DNA of 64,000 nucleotides from Gemmatimonas phototrophica (GCA_945869195.1 CAMBNV010000002.1:62001-126000); one strand, 5' to 3'. Numbered from the stretch's first letter, positions 10,864 through 20,629 are shown. Program-made: numbers and translations. Notes: generated by a model from the sequence alone, not told the origin.

Positions 10864-12225
10864 GTGCGTTACGCTCTGGCCATGGCCTGCGTACTGACCT
10901 GCGGGGTGCCGACGATTGTCGATGCGCAGGACCAGAAGCCATGCGTGCTCGTCTTCACCGGGGTGGCGCAGGGGGCGGACACCACCGCGGCGCGCTACGT
11001 CACCGCCGCGAATGGCGCCCGCTACACCTACATCGGCGGCGGCGTCGATGCGACGTGTGAGGGCCAGGGGAACCGGCTCCTCGCAGACAGTGCCGAGCAC
11101 TACGCCGACCGGGGCGAGTTGATCCTGATCAGCCGCGTGCGCTATTCCGAACCGCGAATGAACATGCAGAGTGACCGCATGGTGTATTTCACAGGTGACG
11201 AACGGCTTCTGGCGTCCGGAAACGTACGCGGCAAGACGAGCACGGGCACGCGCTTCACCGGTCCGGAGCTCGAGTATTTTCGCGCGAAGCCTGGCCTGCG
11301 CGAGGCGCCGCGTTGGCGCGCTCCCGGCCGACCGTTTGTCCGGATGGCACCGAGCGACAGCACACCACCCGCCGCGCCCAGGGGGGCATCTGACGCGCCG
11401 TCTGACTCGGTCGACCTCACCGCCGACGTCGTGATCTCGCAGAACGATTCGCTCTTTTGGGCCGTCGGCACGGTGGTACTCCAGCGACCCGATCTGCTCG
11501 CCACGGCGGACTCGGCGACAATGGATCAGGGGACGGGCTTCGCACGACTGCTCAAGGGGCCGTCGATCCGCGGACGAGGCGAGCGGCCGTTCACGCTGAC
11601 CGGGAAGGTGATCGACCTCTGGTCGCGATCACAGCGCATCGAACGGGTTCGTGCCGACGGCACCGCCCGCGTCCTCAGCGACTCGCTCACGCTCTCCAGC
11701 GACACCATTGACCTTCGGATCGCGAATCAGCAGATGGAACGGATCTTTGCGTGGGGCAGGCGGGCCTCCGCCGTCACGCCGCCGCAGCAGCTCGAGGCCG
11801 ATTCTCTTGACATTCTCATGCCAGGCCAGCGTGTGCAGGAACTCCATGCCATCCGGCACGCGATGGCGTATACGCGGGTCGACACTTTGCGCATCGCAAG
11901 CACCGAGCGCGACTGGATCTCGGGCGACACCATCGTCGCGCTTTTCGACAGCACGGCCACCGGCGATACGACCTCAAGTGGCCGCATGCGTGAAGTCACC
12001 GCCTCCGGTGGCGCCCGCGCTTTCTATCAGATGCCAGCGGCGGGCGGCGGGCGAGGGCGTCCAAACGTCAGCTACAACCGCGGGAGAGAGATTGTCGTCT
12101 CGTTTTTGAACGGAGCCGTCTCGACCGTGGCCGTCCGGGAGCGCGCTTCAGGGCTACTCCTCGAGCCGGTCCCCTCCGACACCGCCCGCACCACCTCGCC
12201 CAAGCCTCCGGCACTGCGCCCTTGA
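10864..12225 (+). CDS. lptA: LptA/OstA-like periplasmic LPS-transport protein, long form
   Basis: Predicted periplasmic bridge component of LPS transport. It has a Sec signal peptide ending near VDAQ (about residue 22) and no membrane helix after it. Alternating beta-strand repeats of the OstA type occur in at least two blocks (about 50-140 and 185-330), divided by a Pro/Ala/Ser-rich linker near 155-180, and a Thr/Pro tail ends the protein. At 453 residues it is more than twice the length of E. coli LptA (about 185). GTG start 2 bp after lptC; ends in a TTGA overlap with lptB. It could alternatively combine LptA-like and other jellyroll modules. Confidence 0.75.
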   Translation: MRYALAMACVLTCGVPTIVDAQDQKPCVLVFTGVAQGADTTAARYVTAANGARYTYIGGGVDATCEGQGNRLLADSAEHYADRGELILISRVRYSEPRMNMQSDRMVYFTGDERLLASGNVRGKTSTGTRFTGPELEYFRAKPGLREAPRWRAPGRPFVRMAPSDSTPPAAPRGASDAPSDSVDLTADVVISQNDSLFWAVGTVVLQRPDLLATADSATMDQGTGFARLLKGPSIRGRGERPFTLTGKVIDLWSRSQRIERVRADGTARVLSDSLTLSSDTIDLRIANQQMERIFAWGRRASAVTPPQQLEADSLDILMPGQRVQELHAIRHAMAYTRVDTLRIASTERDWISGDTIVALFDSTATGDTTSSGRMREVTASGGARAFYQMPAAGGGRGRPNVSYNRGREIVVSFLNGAVSTVAVRERASGLLLEPVPSDTARTTSPKPPALRP

Positions 12226-13463
12226 ATACTTCGACGCCCGCTCCCGACTCGGATCGCGAGCTGCTCGCCCGCCTTACTGGCGGTGACCGTTCGACGGCGC
12301 TCTGCCTTCTCGCCATCTGCCAACGAGCTGACAGCGATGGTCGAGCCGCATTTCATGAGGTCGCAATCGCCTACCGCGACGACCATCTCGACCTCATGCG
12401 CAGGGAGGGCCGCGACGTGGCAGTCGAAGCGGGACGACTCTCGCTCGACGAAGTGCGGGACCACCTCCGTCGCGTGGTACTCCCACGCCTCATCGCAACG
12501 GGTGCCATCGAGGTGGTGGAGGACAGTGGCCACCAGTCGGAAGCGCGGCTGCAGCTCGACGGTGCGCTCCGCGGGCGGCATTCATCCGATGCGCCCGGGC
12601 TTCAAGCGCAGCTCAGACTGACGGACGAGCACCCCGTCGCCCCGCGCCGCACCGCCGCGACTGGGCAACTAACGGTACCGACCGCCAGCGTGCTCTCGGC
12701 ACATCAGCTCGTAAAGACCTACGCAAATCGGAATGTGGTGAACCGAGTCGACCTCGAACTGCGCCAAGGCGAGATTGTCGGACTGCTGGGGCCAAACGGC
12801 GCAGGCAAGACCACGACATTTTACATGATTGCCGGCCTGATTCCCCCCGCGTCTGGCAGCATCCGCCACGACGGCGAGGATATCACGCGCATGCCGATGT
12901 TCAAGCGCGCGCGCCGAGGCATTGGATACCTCTCGCAGGAACCGTCGATCTTTCGCAAGCTCACCGTCGAGGAGAACATCCTCGCCATTCTCGAGACGCT
13001 TCCCATCGCGCGAGCCGAACGCGAACGACGTCTCGAGCTGCTCCTGGACGAGCTGAGCATCAAGCATCTCCGGGACCGCAAGGCGTATGCGCTCTCGGGC
13101 GGCGAACGCCGCCGCCTCGAGATCACTCGCGCACTCGTGACTGAGCCGAAGTTCATGATGCTCGACGAGCCGTTCGCCGGTGTCGACCCGATCGCCGTGC
13201 ACGACATCCAGGGTATCGTCGCCTCGCTCAAGAACCGAGGCATCGGCGTACTGATTTCCGACCATAACGTCGAGCAGACCCTCGACATCGTCGACCGTGC
13301 ATACATCATGTTCGATGGAGCGGTAAAGGTCTCGGGACCGGTGCGTGAACTGATCTTCGACGAAACGGTCTCGAAAGTCTACTTCGGACCCACACTCACG
13401 GCACGGCTGCGTGAGCGATTCAAGAACGAACATCCCGACACCGCGCCAAAGGCTGGGTCATGA
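12222..13463 (+). CDS. lptB: LPS-export ATP-binding protein LptB with N-terminal extension
   Basis: ATPase of the LPS extractor LptB2FG. Residues from about 157 to the end form a normal LptB: Walker [10 protein letters not shown] (about 190-198), Q-loop [18 protein letters not shown], signature LSGGERRR, Walker [13 protein letters not shown] and H-loop SDHNVEQ. The first 156 residues are extra. They show no stop, keep the G/C-rich third positions of the neighbours, and include a helix-rich block (about 20-100) and a charged linker. The TTG start at 12222 overlaps the lptA stop. A GTG at 12690 would give a standard 257-residue LptB, so the true start is open. lptF/lptG are not in the window. 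Confidence 0.88.
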   Translation: MNTSTPAPDSDRELLARLTGGDRSTALCLLAICQRADSDGRAAFHEVAIAYRDDHLDLMRREGRDVAVEAGRLSLDEVRDHLRRVVLPRLIATGAIEVVEDSGHQSEARLQLDGALRGRHSSDAPGLQAQLRLTDEHPVAPRRTAATGQLTVPTASVLSAHQLVKTYANRNVVNRVDLELRQGEIVGLLGPNGAGKTTTFYMIAGLIPPASGSIRHDGEDITRMPMFKRARRGIGYLSQEPSIFRKLTVEENILAILETLPIARAERERRLELLLDELSIKHLRDRKAYALSGGERRRLEITRALVTEPKFMMLDEPFAGVDPIAVHDIQGIVASLKNRGIGVLISDHNVEQTLDIVDRAYIMFDGAVKVSGPVRELIFDETVSKVYFGPTLTARLRERFKNEHPDTAPKAGS

Positions 13464-14947
13464 ATCCTGGCCTGCATCAGTCGGCGCGTCTCGGGCAGGA
13501 GCTCAAAGTCAATCCACGCCTCTATCAGGCGATGGATATGCTCTACATGCCCTTGCTCGACTTACAACAACATCTCAAGCAGGAACTCCTGGTGAATCCG
13601 TTCCTCGAGCTCATCGAGGAGGACGAAGAGGAGGCGGAGTCGGGAGACGAGGCTGCCGCAGAGTCCCACTCGCAGCCAGGCACGACTGCGGACGATGCCC
13701 CTGAACCGACCACATCCGATGATGCGTCGAAATGGGATGAAATCCTTCGGTACGGCTTCGATGTGGGTGGGGTGCGGGAGCAGCACGATGATCGGGAGCC
13801 ATACGAACCAACGACGGTGGCGACGACGGGCCTCGATGATCATCTCCGATCGCAGGTGCGGCTACTCGACCTATCGGATCGCGACGACCTCCTCGCCGAG
13901 GAGTTCATCGGCAATATCAGGGACGACGGATGGCTCGCGGGGTCCCTCGAGGAGCTTCTTGCGGGTATCAACGACGTGGTTCGGCGCGCCACGAACGATC
14001 GCGAGGACGACCGCCAGGCGCCATTCTTCACGATGCTCGAAGTGGAGCGGATGTTGGGAATCATCCAATCACTCGATCCTCAGGGAGTAGGGGCCCGGTC
14101 GCTACAGGAGTGCCTGGTGCTCCAACTCAAGGATTCAGGCCTCGTCGGAACTCTGGCGGAACGCCTGGTGCGCGAGCACTTCCACGAGCTGGGATCACAT
14201 CGCTGGGTCGAGCTCGGTCGCAAACTCGGCGTCCCTCCGGGTGAGGTGCAGCTGGCGGCAGATCTTGTCGCCAAACTCAACCCGAAGCCGGGGCGCGCAT
14301 TCAGCGAGGGCAGCGACAACTACGTCACCCCTGACCTCATCGTGGAAAAGGTCGAGCACGAGTATCTCGTATTCATCCACGACGCGCATCTGCCCAGGCT
14401 CAGACTGAGCCGTGCCTACCAAGAGATCGCCCGCGACAAGAAGAAGTTCGACGCCGAGAGCAAGGAGTTCATTACGAGCCGCCTCAGCGCCGCCCAGTGG
14501 CTGATTCAGGCGATTGAACAGCGCCGACAGACGATGCTCAAGGTGATGCACGCCATCGTCGACCGCCAGCGGGAGTTCTTCGAGAAGGGTGAGCAGTGGC
14601 TGCGCCCGCTCACGCTGCGTGAGGTCGCAGAGACGATTGGAATGCACGAGTCGACCGTCTCGCGAGTGACCAACGAGAAGTTCGCGCAGACGCCGCGTGG
14701 GGTGCTTCCACTCAAGTACTTCTTCTCGAGCGCCCTCAAGAGCTCAGCCGGCGAGGATGTCTCGGCGCGGGCGATTCGCGGGACGATCGAGAAGCTCGTC
14801 GCCGAGGAAAATCCCAAGCGCCCGCTGACCGATCAGGCGCTCGTGGAGTTACTGGAACGGGACGGCGTCCAAATCGCGCGCCGTACCGTCGCAAAGTATC
14901 GAGACCAGCTGAACGTCCTCCCGGCGCGGATGCGCAAACGATTCTGA
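13460..14947 (+). CDS. rpoN: RNA polymerase sigma-54 factor
   Basis: Alternative sigma factor that needs AAA+ enhancer-binding activators. The 495-residue protein has the Gln/Leu-rich region I (about 5-50: LGQELKVNPRLYQAM, LDLQQHLKQELLVNPFLEL), an acidic region II (about 55-110), the core-binding domain, the helix-turn-helix RPLTLREVAETIGMHESTVS and the RpoN box ARRTVAKYRDQL near the C-terminus. ATGA overlap with lptB reproduces the lptB-rpoN neighbourhood known from Proteobacteria. No sigma-54 activator gene was recognised in the window. Confidence 0.96.
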   Translation: MNPGLHQSARLGQELKVNPRLYQAMDMLYMPLLDLQQHLKQELLVNPFLELIEEDEEEAESGDEAAAESHSQPGTTADDAPEPTTSDDASKWDEILRYGFDVGGVREQHDDREPYEPTTVATTGLDDHLRSQVRLLDLSDRDDLLAEEFIGNIRDDGWLAGSLEELLAGINDVVRRATNDREDDRQAPFFTMLEVERMLGIIQSLDPQGVGARSLQECLVLQLKDSGLVGTLAERLVREHFHELGSHRWVELGRKLGVPPGEVQLAADLVAKLNPKPGRAFSEGSDNYVTPDLIVEKVEHEYLVFIHDAHLPRLRLSRAYQEIARDKKKFDAESKEFITSRLSAAQWLIQAIEQRRQTMLKVMHAIVDRQREFFEKGEQWLRPLTLREVAETIGMHESTVSRVTNEKFAQTPRGVLPLKYFFSSALKSSAGEDVSARAIRGTIEKLVAEENPKRPLTDQALVELLERDGVQIARRTVAKYRDQLNVLPARMRKRF

Positions 14948-14952
14948 CCGAT

Positions 14953-15930
14953 ATGACTACCACTAACAGACCCGATCCACTCTCGCCGGCCGCGACATTG
15001 CGCGTCTCGATCCTCGTCCCCGCGATGAATGAGGCTGAGAACCTGCCGCTCTTCGTCGCGCTCTGCGCCGAGATGATTGCGGCGCAATCGGTCCCGTACG
15101 AGCTCGTCATCATCGACGATGGTTCGAACGACACGACGCCCACCGTGCTCGCGGAGCTGATCCGGCGGTACTCGTTCCTGCGCACGGTCCGACACCGCGC
15201 GCGCCGGGGGATCGCCGACGCGCTCCGCAGTGGCTACCACGAAGCGCGCGGCGACATTCTCGTCTTCTATCCGGCTGATCTGCAGTTCAAGCCCGAGGAT
15301 ATTCCGCGGCTTGTCGCGCCGATCCTGGACGACCGCTCCGACATGGTCACCGGCTACAAGCAGGGGCATTACGACAAGGCATTCGTCTCGGGGATTTACA
15401 ATCGCCTGTCGCGCGCGCTCTTCCGCGTACCCGTCCGCGACCTCAACAACGTCAAGGCGTACCGTCGAATCATCATGGACGAGCAGCCGGTCCGTCCCGA
15501 CTGGCACCGGTTCATGATCGTGCTCGCGCATGCGAAGGGGTACACCGTGTCCGAGGTGCCGGTCCCCGTCTATCCCCGGCACGCGGGGAAGTCCAAGTTC
15601 GGGCTCTCGCGCATTCCGGTTGGCGTACTCGACCTGCTCGCGGTCTGGTTTGAGCTCCGGTTCGCCCAGAAGCCACTGCTCGCATTCGGCATGCTGGGGG
15701 CCGGTCTCTTTGCGCTCGGCGTGCTCTCGGGGCTCGTGGCCGTGACCGAACTCCTGATCATGGGTGTCGGACTGCGCTGGGTATGGACATTGATCCAGAC
15801 GTGCCTATTGCTCGGGTCGATCTTTTTTGCAACCGGACTGCTCGGTGAGCAGATCGCCGCTACCCGCGCCGAGCAGGCGGAACTTCGCCGGCGCTTCGAT
15901 GAGTTCATCGCGCGTCAACGGACGCCGTGA
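14953..15930 (+). CDS. Family 2 glycosyltransferase (DPM1/ArnC-like) with C-terminal membrane helices
   Basis: Predicted transferase of a sugar from a nucleotide donor to a polyprenyl-phosphate or glycolipid. The 325-residue protein has a GT-A domain in the first about 230 residues (VSILVPAMNEAENLP, VIIDDGSNDTT, the donor/metal region YPADLQFKPED in place of the usual DxD) followed by two transmembrane segments (about 245-275 and 280-305) and a charged tail. It starts 5 bp after rpoN and overlaps the next gene (GTGA). Substrate is unknown; its neighbours suggest surface glycan or lipid glycosylation. Confidence 0.82.
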   Translation: MTTTNRPDPLSPAATLRVSILVPAMNEAENLPLFVALCAEMIAAQSVPYELVIIDDGSNDTTPTVLAELIRRYSFLRTVRHRARRGIADALRSGYHEARGDILVFYPADLQFKPEDIPRLVAPILDDRSDMVTGYKQGHYDKAFVSGIYNRLSRALFRVPVRDLNNVKAYRRIIMDEQPVRPDWHRFMIVLAHAKGYTVSEVPVPVYPRHAGKSKFGLSRIPVGVLDLLAVWFELRFAQKPLLAFGMLGAGLFALGVLSGLVAVTELLIMGVGLRWVWTLIQTCLLLGSIFFATGLLGEQIAATRAEQAELRRRFDEFIARQRTP

Positions 15931-16871
15931 GCAAGGGAGGCGGCAGACGCGGCGCAGGGCGATGGCTCGCCTGGTTCGCGTGGTTTGGAGGCGCCCTGAT
16001 TGGTGCGGCGGCACTGTGGACATTGCGCGGGCAATGGCGCGCCGCTTCAGTCTTGGCCGGCACCCTCGACATCGAGTGGGGCCTGGTCATAGTCTCCGGG
16101 GCGATCGTGCTGGGCGCCTATGGCATTCTGGTCGTCACCTGGCGCGCCTGTGTCGCCGACACCGGTGCATCGCTCCCTCTCAGTGAGAGTGCGCGAATCT
16201 GGTTCGTCTCCAATCTCGCGCGCTACATCCCGGGCGCGCTCTGGCAGATGGGTGCACTCGCCGCCCTCGCGCGACACCAGGGGACGTCGGCCACAGCCGC
16301 CACGAGCGCCGCATTCGTGCTGACCGTGGTACACACGCTCTCCGGTCTCGCTGTTGTGCTCGTGTTCGGTAACGCGCTGGCCTCTGCGCCGGTCCCTACG
16401 TGGCTCCCGGTCCTCGTCGGAGTCGCTGGGCTCGCCGCACTCCGATGGGTCGCGCCGCCTGTGGTGCGCTGGATTGGCGCACGGACGGGACGTGCGCTGC
16501 GCCTACCCGCACTGAGCGCCCGCCTGCTCGGCGTGACGACTGTTGGATCTGTACTTTCCTGGCTCGCGTATGGCGCCGCGTTCAAGCTCTTCGTCGCGGG
16601 GACACTGCCAGGGGTTGACCTGTCGTTCGCGGCCGCGATCGCGATCTACGCGGCCTCGTATCTCGCCGGTTTTCTCTCCCTCGGTCCGCCGGCCGGCATC
16701 GGCGTGGCCGATGGGGCGCTGGTGGCGCTCCTGAGCGCCGGCGGCATGGCGACTCCCGGAGAGGCAATCGTCATCTCGGTGCTGACGCGTCTCTGGCGCA
16801 CCACGCTCGAGATCGCACCCGGACTCGCCTTTCTCGCGCTTCAGCCGTCTCGCGGCAGTCGGATTCCGTAG
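15927..16871 (+). CDS. UPF0104/LPG-synthase-TM-like integral membrane protein
   Basis: Polytopic inner-membrane protein of 314 residues with about eight hydrophobic segments. It resembles the flippase-like (UPF0104, AglD/MprF N-domain) group: TWRACVADTGASLPLSESARIWFVSN-type start, then SNLARYIPGALWQMGAL, and the FLSLGPPAGIGVADGALV motif near the C-terminus. Members often sit beside DPM1-like glycosyltransferases and may move lipid-linked sugars. Starts at a GTG overlapping the upstream gene and runs 31 bp into the convergent gene on the other strand. Confidence 0.75.
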   Translation: MSKGGGRRGAGRWLAWFAWFGGALIGAAALWTLRGQWRAASVLAGTLDIEWGLVIVSGAIVLGAYGILVVTWRACVADTGASLPLSESARIWFVSNLARYIPGALWQMGALAALARHQGTSATAATSAAFVLTVVHTLSGLAVVLVFGNALASAPVPTWLPVLVGVAGLAALRWVAPPVVRWIGARTGRALRLPALSARLLGVTTVGSVLSWLAYGAAFKLFVAGTLPGVDLSFAAAIAIYAASYLAGFLSLGPPAGIGVADGALVALLSAGGMATPGEAIVISVLTRLWRTTLEIAPGLAFLALQPSRGSRIP

Positions 16872-17941
16872 CGCCCCAGGAACAACGCCAACTCTTCGGT
16901 AAGCGCCGAGCCGTGACGGCTTCGCGTGCGACCCGAGAGATCGAGCCAGTGCACGCCCGTCGTGCGCAGAGAAGACCGTTCGCGCTCGTCGAGCGGGCGT
17001 TCGCTGAGCACGGTGTCGCCGGTGCGTAGGCCAAGGTGTACCGGTCCGCTCCCCGCGCCGAGATGCAGCATCCGATAGGTTCTGCGGCCAACGCGATATT
17101 CCCGGAGATCACCCGCGGTGATACGCACGTCCTTGTAGGCGAGGTATCGCTCGAACTCCACAAGCATCACGGCGACCATTCCGGTGCGCCCGGCCGCGTC
17201 TGGAACCGCCAGGAACTGCGGCGCCGAGCGGATCACCTTCGCCGGGCTACCAACCGCGAGCGAAAATGGAGGGATCTCGCCAACCACGAGCGAATTTGCG
17301 CCGATGACCGATCCGCTGCCGATGGTCGCGCCGGGCATCACGAAGACGCGCCACGGTAGCCAGACACTCGAGCCGATGGTGACGGGTTGGTAGGTGACGG
17401 GATAGCCGTCCATCTGGTTGAGCCAGGCGCCATGTGTGAAGATCAGGCAGTGCCCACCAATACCCGAATCGTCGCCGATGACAACGGGTTTCGTCGCGTT
17501 GATATTCGTGTGCTGCAATACAATCGTGCGGTTGCCCAACTTGAAGAGCGACTCTGGCAGGGCAGGGCCCCCGACAAAGACCTGTTCCCGAATGCGCGCG
17601 TCCTCGCCAATCTCAATCCGCTCGCAGCTGACATAGCTCATCATGCCAATGCTAGAGTGCCGACCGAGGCGGATGGACCGGCCCTGCACGACCGCGAAGA
17701 GACCGATCTCCGCGTCGTCGTCGATCTGCACGTCGCGCCCAACAAGCGCGCTCCCGATCCCAAACTTCACCCGCCGGCCGATCCGGTAGCCGAGGAGCAC
17801 TCGGTACGCGATTCGACGTAGCAGGCTAGGCATCCAGCCGAACAGCAGCAGGTGGGCGATCGGCAGTCGTGCGCGCGGGACGAGGGACGTCAGGAAAGGC
17901 TCCCAGTGAGGACGTCGAAGGATGCGCCGCCTGTGGCGCAC
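16841..17941 (-). CDS. Left-handed beta-helix acyltransferase (hexapeptide repeat family)
   Basis: Probable acyl- or acetyltransferase modifying a surface sugar. The 366-residue protein has hexapeptide-repeat coils from about 55 to 245 (VQIDDDAEIG, IRLGRHSSIG, IEIGEDARI, VVIGDDSGIGG, VTIGSSVWLPWRVFVMPGATIG, SVIGANSLVVGEIPPFSLAVGSPAKVI). The last pattern is typical of WbbJ/maltose-acetyltransferase-like enzymes. A C-terminal region of about 110 residues has no recognised domain and ends in LFLGRYGIRLPRDG. It is the only gene on the - strand in the left 24.6 kb, convergent with the flippase-like gene and divergent from 17985. The GTG start at 17941 is uncertain. Confidence 0.72.
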   Translation of the reverse strand: MRHRRRILRRPHWEPFLTSLVPRARLPIAHLLLFGWMPSLLRRIAYRVLLGYRIGRRVKFGIGSALVGRDVQIDDDAEIGLFAVVQGRSIRLGRHSSIGMMSYVSCERIEIGEDARIREQVFVGGPALPESLFKLGNRTIVLQHTNINATKPVVIGDDSGIGGHCLIFTHGAWLNQMDGYPVTYQPVTIGSSVWLPWRVFVMPGATIGSGSVIGANSLVVGEIPPFSLAVGSPAKVIRSAPQFLAVPDAAGRTGMVAVMLVEFERYLAYKDVRITAGDLREYRVGRRTYRMLHLGAGSGPVHLGLRTGDTVLSERPLDERERSSLRTTGVHWLDLSGRTRSRHGSALTEELALFLGRYGIRLPRDG

Positions 17942-17984
17942 CCCGCAACCCTTCCCGTAGATTCACTTCACTCTCTCCCCACTG

Positions 17985-19451
17985 ATGATCGCCCTTCCTG
18001 ATTCGACGCCGCTTGAGGCGCGCGAACGCCATACGCTCGCCTGCCTCGTGGACGCATCGGGGCTACTGATCGCCGAGGGAGCGGCGCGCGCTCAGGCCGT
18101 GCGCCTCGTACTCACCCCCGGCGAGCTCAGCGGAGCCGCAGCCGAGGCCCTCCTCCGCGCCCAGGCCCCCGTCCAGCTCCTCTGCCGCGACGGCGAGCTC
18201 CACCTCCCGCGGACAGTGCTGACGCTGGCCGCCGACATTCTCACCAGGCGCCACGACGGGGCGAGCGCCCCTCGGGATATTCACGGCCGCCCGGTGAGTA
18301 CCGCGAACACCCTCGTGCGTGCGGAGGTCGAGCGTTGGCCCGTATTGTCGTTGCTCGCGCGCGGCATCCATGACGCGACCGTCGCGGCCGCGGGCGCCCG
18401 CCCCTGTTTCACCATTGCGCCCTGGCCAGATGGAAAGCGCTGGGCCGCTGCGCTCTCTCACGACCTCGACGTCGCGAGCCTTTGGCCTGCCTTCACCGGT
18501 CTGCGTCTCGTGGAACTCGCAGCCAAGGGCGACATCCGTCGCCTACTGAGCGTGCTCGGCGGCGCCGCGGGCCGACTCCTCTCCGATCCAATTCGTGAAG
18601 GTGTCGATACCGTACTGGATGCCGAGGTGACGGTCGGCGCGCGATCGACCTGGTTCATCATCTGCGGGACGCCCACCTTCGCTTCGTTCCTGAACGGGGA
18701 TGTGACCTACTCGCCAGAGAGCAGGCGCGTGAAGAAGATCCTCGCGCGGCTCATCGCCGAAGGACACGAGGTCGGGCTCCACGGCAGTCTCGAGACAGTG
18801 CGCGATGGTGGGCGGTTCGAGGCGCAGCGGGGTCGCCTGGAAGCACTCACTGGGCGTCCGGCGCGGGGAGTTCGGCAACACTTTCTGCGTCGCGCGGTCG
18901 GTGTGACGGAACGCGCCATGGGGGATGCCGGGTTCGCGTACGACTCGACCTGCGGCTTCGCCGATCGCAACGGTTTCCGTTCCGGACTCGCCGACGTATT
19001 CCCCGTCTGGGATGAGAGCACGGGCGGCGCACTCTCCATCGAAGAAGCGCCCTTCTGTTGGATGGACCGCGCGCTGAGCAAGTATCAGGGCATCGAGGCA
19101 CCCGACCGCTGGATTGATGACGCGCTGGAACTCGCAGGACGGAGCGAAACGGTCGGGGGGCTCTGGTGCGGAATCTGGCATCCGAATCTTATCCCCGCCC
19201 TGGGCTTTCCCGGTGCACCTGCGGCGTATGCGCGTCTAGTGCGCGAGCTCTCGAGCCGCGGCGCCTGGCTCGCGCCGCTCGACGCGGTGGTCCGCTGGCG
19301 TGTCGCTCGGCGGTCGCTCCGCGCAATGGACGTCAGTCCGGAGGGCGTCCCCACAATGGTCGGCGCACCGGAAGTGCTGCGATTCGCCGGCGCCTCCTTC
19401 CGCGTCTGTGATCGGCAGGGCACGCTCCGCGCGACCGTGGCAACGCCATGA
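17985..19451 (+). CDS. Polysaccharide deacetylase-like protein
   Basis: Probable NodB-fold carbohydrate esterase. The 488-residue protein has an N-terminal region of about 150 residues without a recognised domain, then motifs of the family: AAALSHDLDVAS (metal/base Asp pair) near 155, ARSTWFIICG, and EVGLHGSLE near 265 (the HxxS-like zinc motif), with WHPNLIP near 405. No signal peptide is obvious, which fits cytoplasmic action in glycan synthesis. It overlaps the next glycosyltransferase gene by ATGA. The catalytic activity is not certain because the motifs are only partly canonical. Confidence 0.68.
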   Translation: MIALPDSTPLEARERHTLACLVDASGLLIAEGAARAQAVRLVLTPGELSGAAAEALLRAQAPVQLLCRDGELHLPRTVLTLAADILTRRHDGASAPRDIHGRPVSTANTLVRAEVERWPVLSLLARGIHDATVAAAGARPCFTIAPWPDGKRWAAALSHDLDVASLWPAFTGLRLVELAAKGDIRRLLSVLGGAAGRLLSDPIREGVDTVLDAEVTVGARSTWFIICGTPTFASFLNGDVTYSPESRRVKKILARLIAEGHEVGLHGSLETVRDGGRFEAQRGRLEALTGRPARGVRQHFLRRAVGVTERAMGDAGFAYDSTCGFADRNGFRSGLADVFPVWDESTGGALSIEEAPFCWMDRALSKYQGIEAPDRWIDDALELAGRSETVGGLWCGIWHPNLIPALGFPGAPAAYARLVRELSSRGAWLAPLDAVVRWRVARRSLRAMDVSPEGVPTMVGAPEVLRFAGASFRVCDRQGTLRATVATP

Positions 19452-20629
19452 GCAGGAGGCTCCGCGTGCTTGCGCTGGCACACGCCTTTCCGCGCTCACC
19501 GGACGACCCCGTGGGCCTCTTCGTCGCGCAGCTCGCCGTCGCCCTGCGTGACGAGGGAATCGATACGACCGTACTCGTGCCGAGTGCTCCAGGGCTTCCT
19601 GCGCAGGATACCTTCGCCGGCATCGCCGTCCACCGGTATCGCTATGCCGCACGCGCGAACGAAACACTGGCCTACTCCGGCACCATGGCCGAGCAGGTGC
19701 GCTCCGGCTGGGGCTCGCGATTGGCCTTTGCGGGGATGCTCGGGAACGGGCTACGACACGCACTCCGGCTCACGGACCAGATCGGTGCCGATCTGGTCCA
19801 TGCCCACTGGTGGGTTCCCGGTGGCGTGGTCGGCGCCGCCGTCAACGCGATCAGAGGCACGCCCCTGATCACCACGATGCATGGTACCGACGTACGCCTG
19901 TTGGATTCCGGGATCGGGCGGACACTCTTTCCATTGGTCGCCGCGCGATCGAGCGCGCTCACGGCCGTCTCGTCGTGGCTATCGGCGCGCGCCGCGGCGA
20001 CGGACCACTCGACGACGAACCGCATGGCTGTCACGGTTGCGCCTATGCCCGTGCGCGCCGAGGACTTTCCGCCGGGACCCGCGGCGCGCGGCCCACGGCT
20101 GTTGTTCGTAGGCAAGCTCACGGAACAGAAGGGCCTGCACTTTCTGCTGGACGCGATGGCCAAGTGCCAGACGCGTCCGACACTTGAAATCGTCGGAGCG
20201 GGCCGCGTTGACGACCGCGCGCTCCGCGACCGCGCATTGGCGCTAGGCCTTGCGCATCGGATTACCTGGACGCCGCTGCTCGCGCAGGCCGATCTCGCGG
20301 TGCGGTACCGCGAAGCACGCGTGCTCGTGATTCCCGCCATCGACGAGGGCCTTGGCCTCACCGCAGTCGAAGCCGCCCTTTCGCAGACGCCAGTGATCGC
20401 CTTCGCCTCTGGAGGTGTGGTCGACACCATCATCGACGGAGAGACCGGTATCCTCGTTCCACCGCGAGCCGTCGATCGACTCGCGGCCGCGATCGACCGC
20501 CTGATTGACGACCCGGCCGAGGCGGCGCGCCTCGGTGGGGAAGGGAGGCGATTCGCGCTTCGGCGATTCGGCGCTGAGGCAGTGGCCGCGACGTACGCCG
20601 CACTGTACCGGCGCGCTACACGGTCCTAG
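19448..20629 (+). CDS. Family 4 (GT-B) glycosyltransferase
   Basis: Retaining nucleotide-sugar glycosyltransferase for a surface glycan. The 393-residue protein has an N-terminal acceptor domain (LRVLALAHAFPRSPDDPVGLF, VHAHWWVPGG, TTMHGTDVRLL) and a C-terminal donor domain with RLLFVGKLTEQKGLHFLLDAM and the E-x7-E type motif in PAIDEGLGLTAVEAALSQTPVIA. The overlap with the deacetylase-like gene suggests they work on the same polymer. Sugar and linkage cannot be read from the sequence. Confidence 0.87.
   Translation: MSRRLRVLALAHAFPRSPDDPVGLFVAQLAVALRDEGIDTTVLVPSAPGLPAQDTFAGIAVHRYRYAARANETLAYSGTMAEQVRSGWGSRLAFAGMLGNGLRHALRLTDQIGADLVHAHWWVPGGVVGAAVNAIRGTPLITTMHGTDVRLLDSGIGRTLFPLVAARSSALTAVSSWLSARAAATDHSTTNRMAVTVAPMPVRAEDFPPGPAARGPRLLFVGKLTEQKGLHFLLDAMAKCQTRPTLEIVGAGRVDDRALRDRALALGLAHRITWTPLLAQADLAVRYREARVLVIPAIDEGLGLTAVEAALSQTPVIAFASGGVVDTIIDGETGILVPPRAVDRLAAAIDRLIDDPAEAARLGGEGRRFALRRFGAEAVAATYAALYRRATRS

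Noticed and set aside
17942-17984. Divergent promoter between the acyltransferase and the deacetylase-like gene
   Set aside because: A TAGATT hexamer is present but no acceptable -35 box lies at the right distance on either strand.
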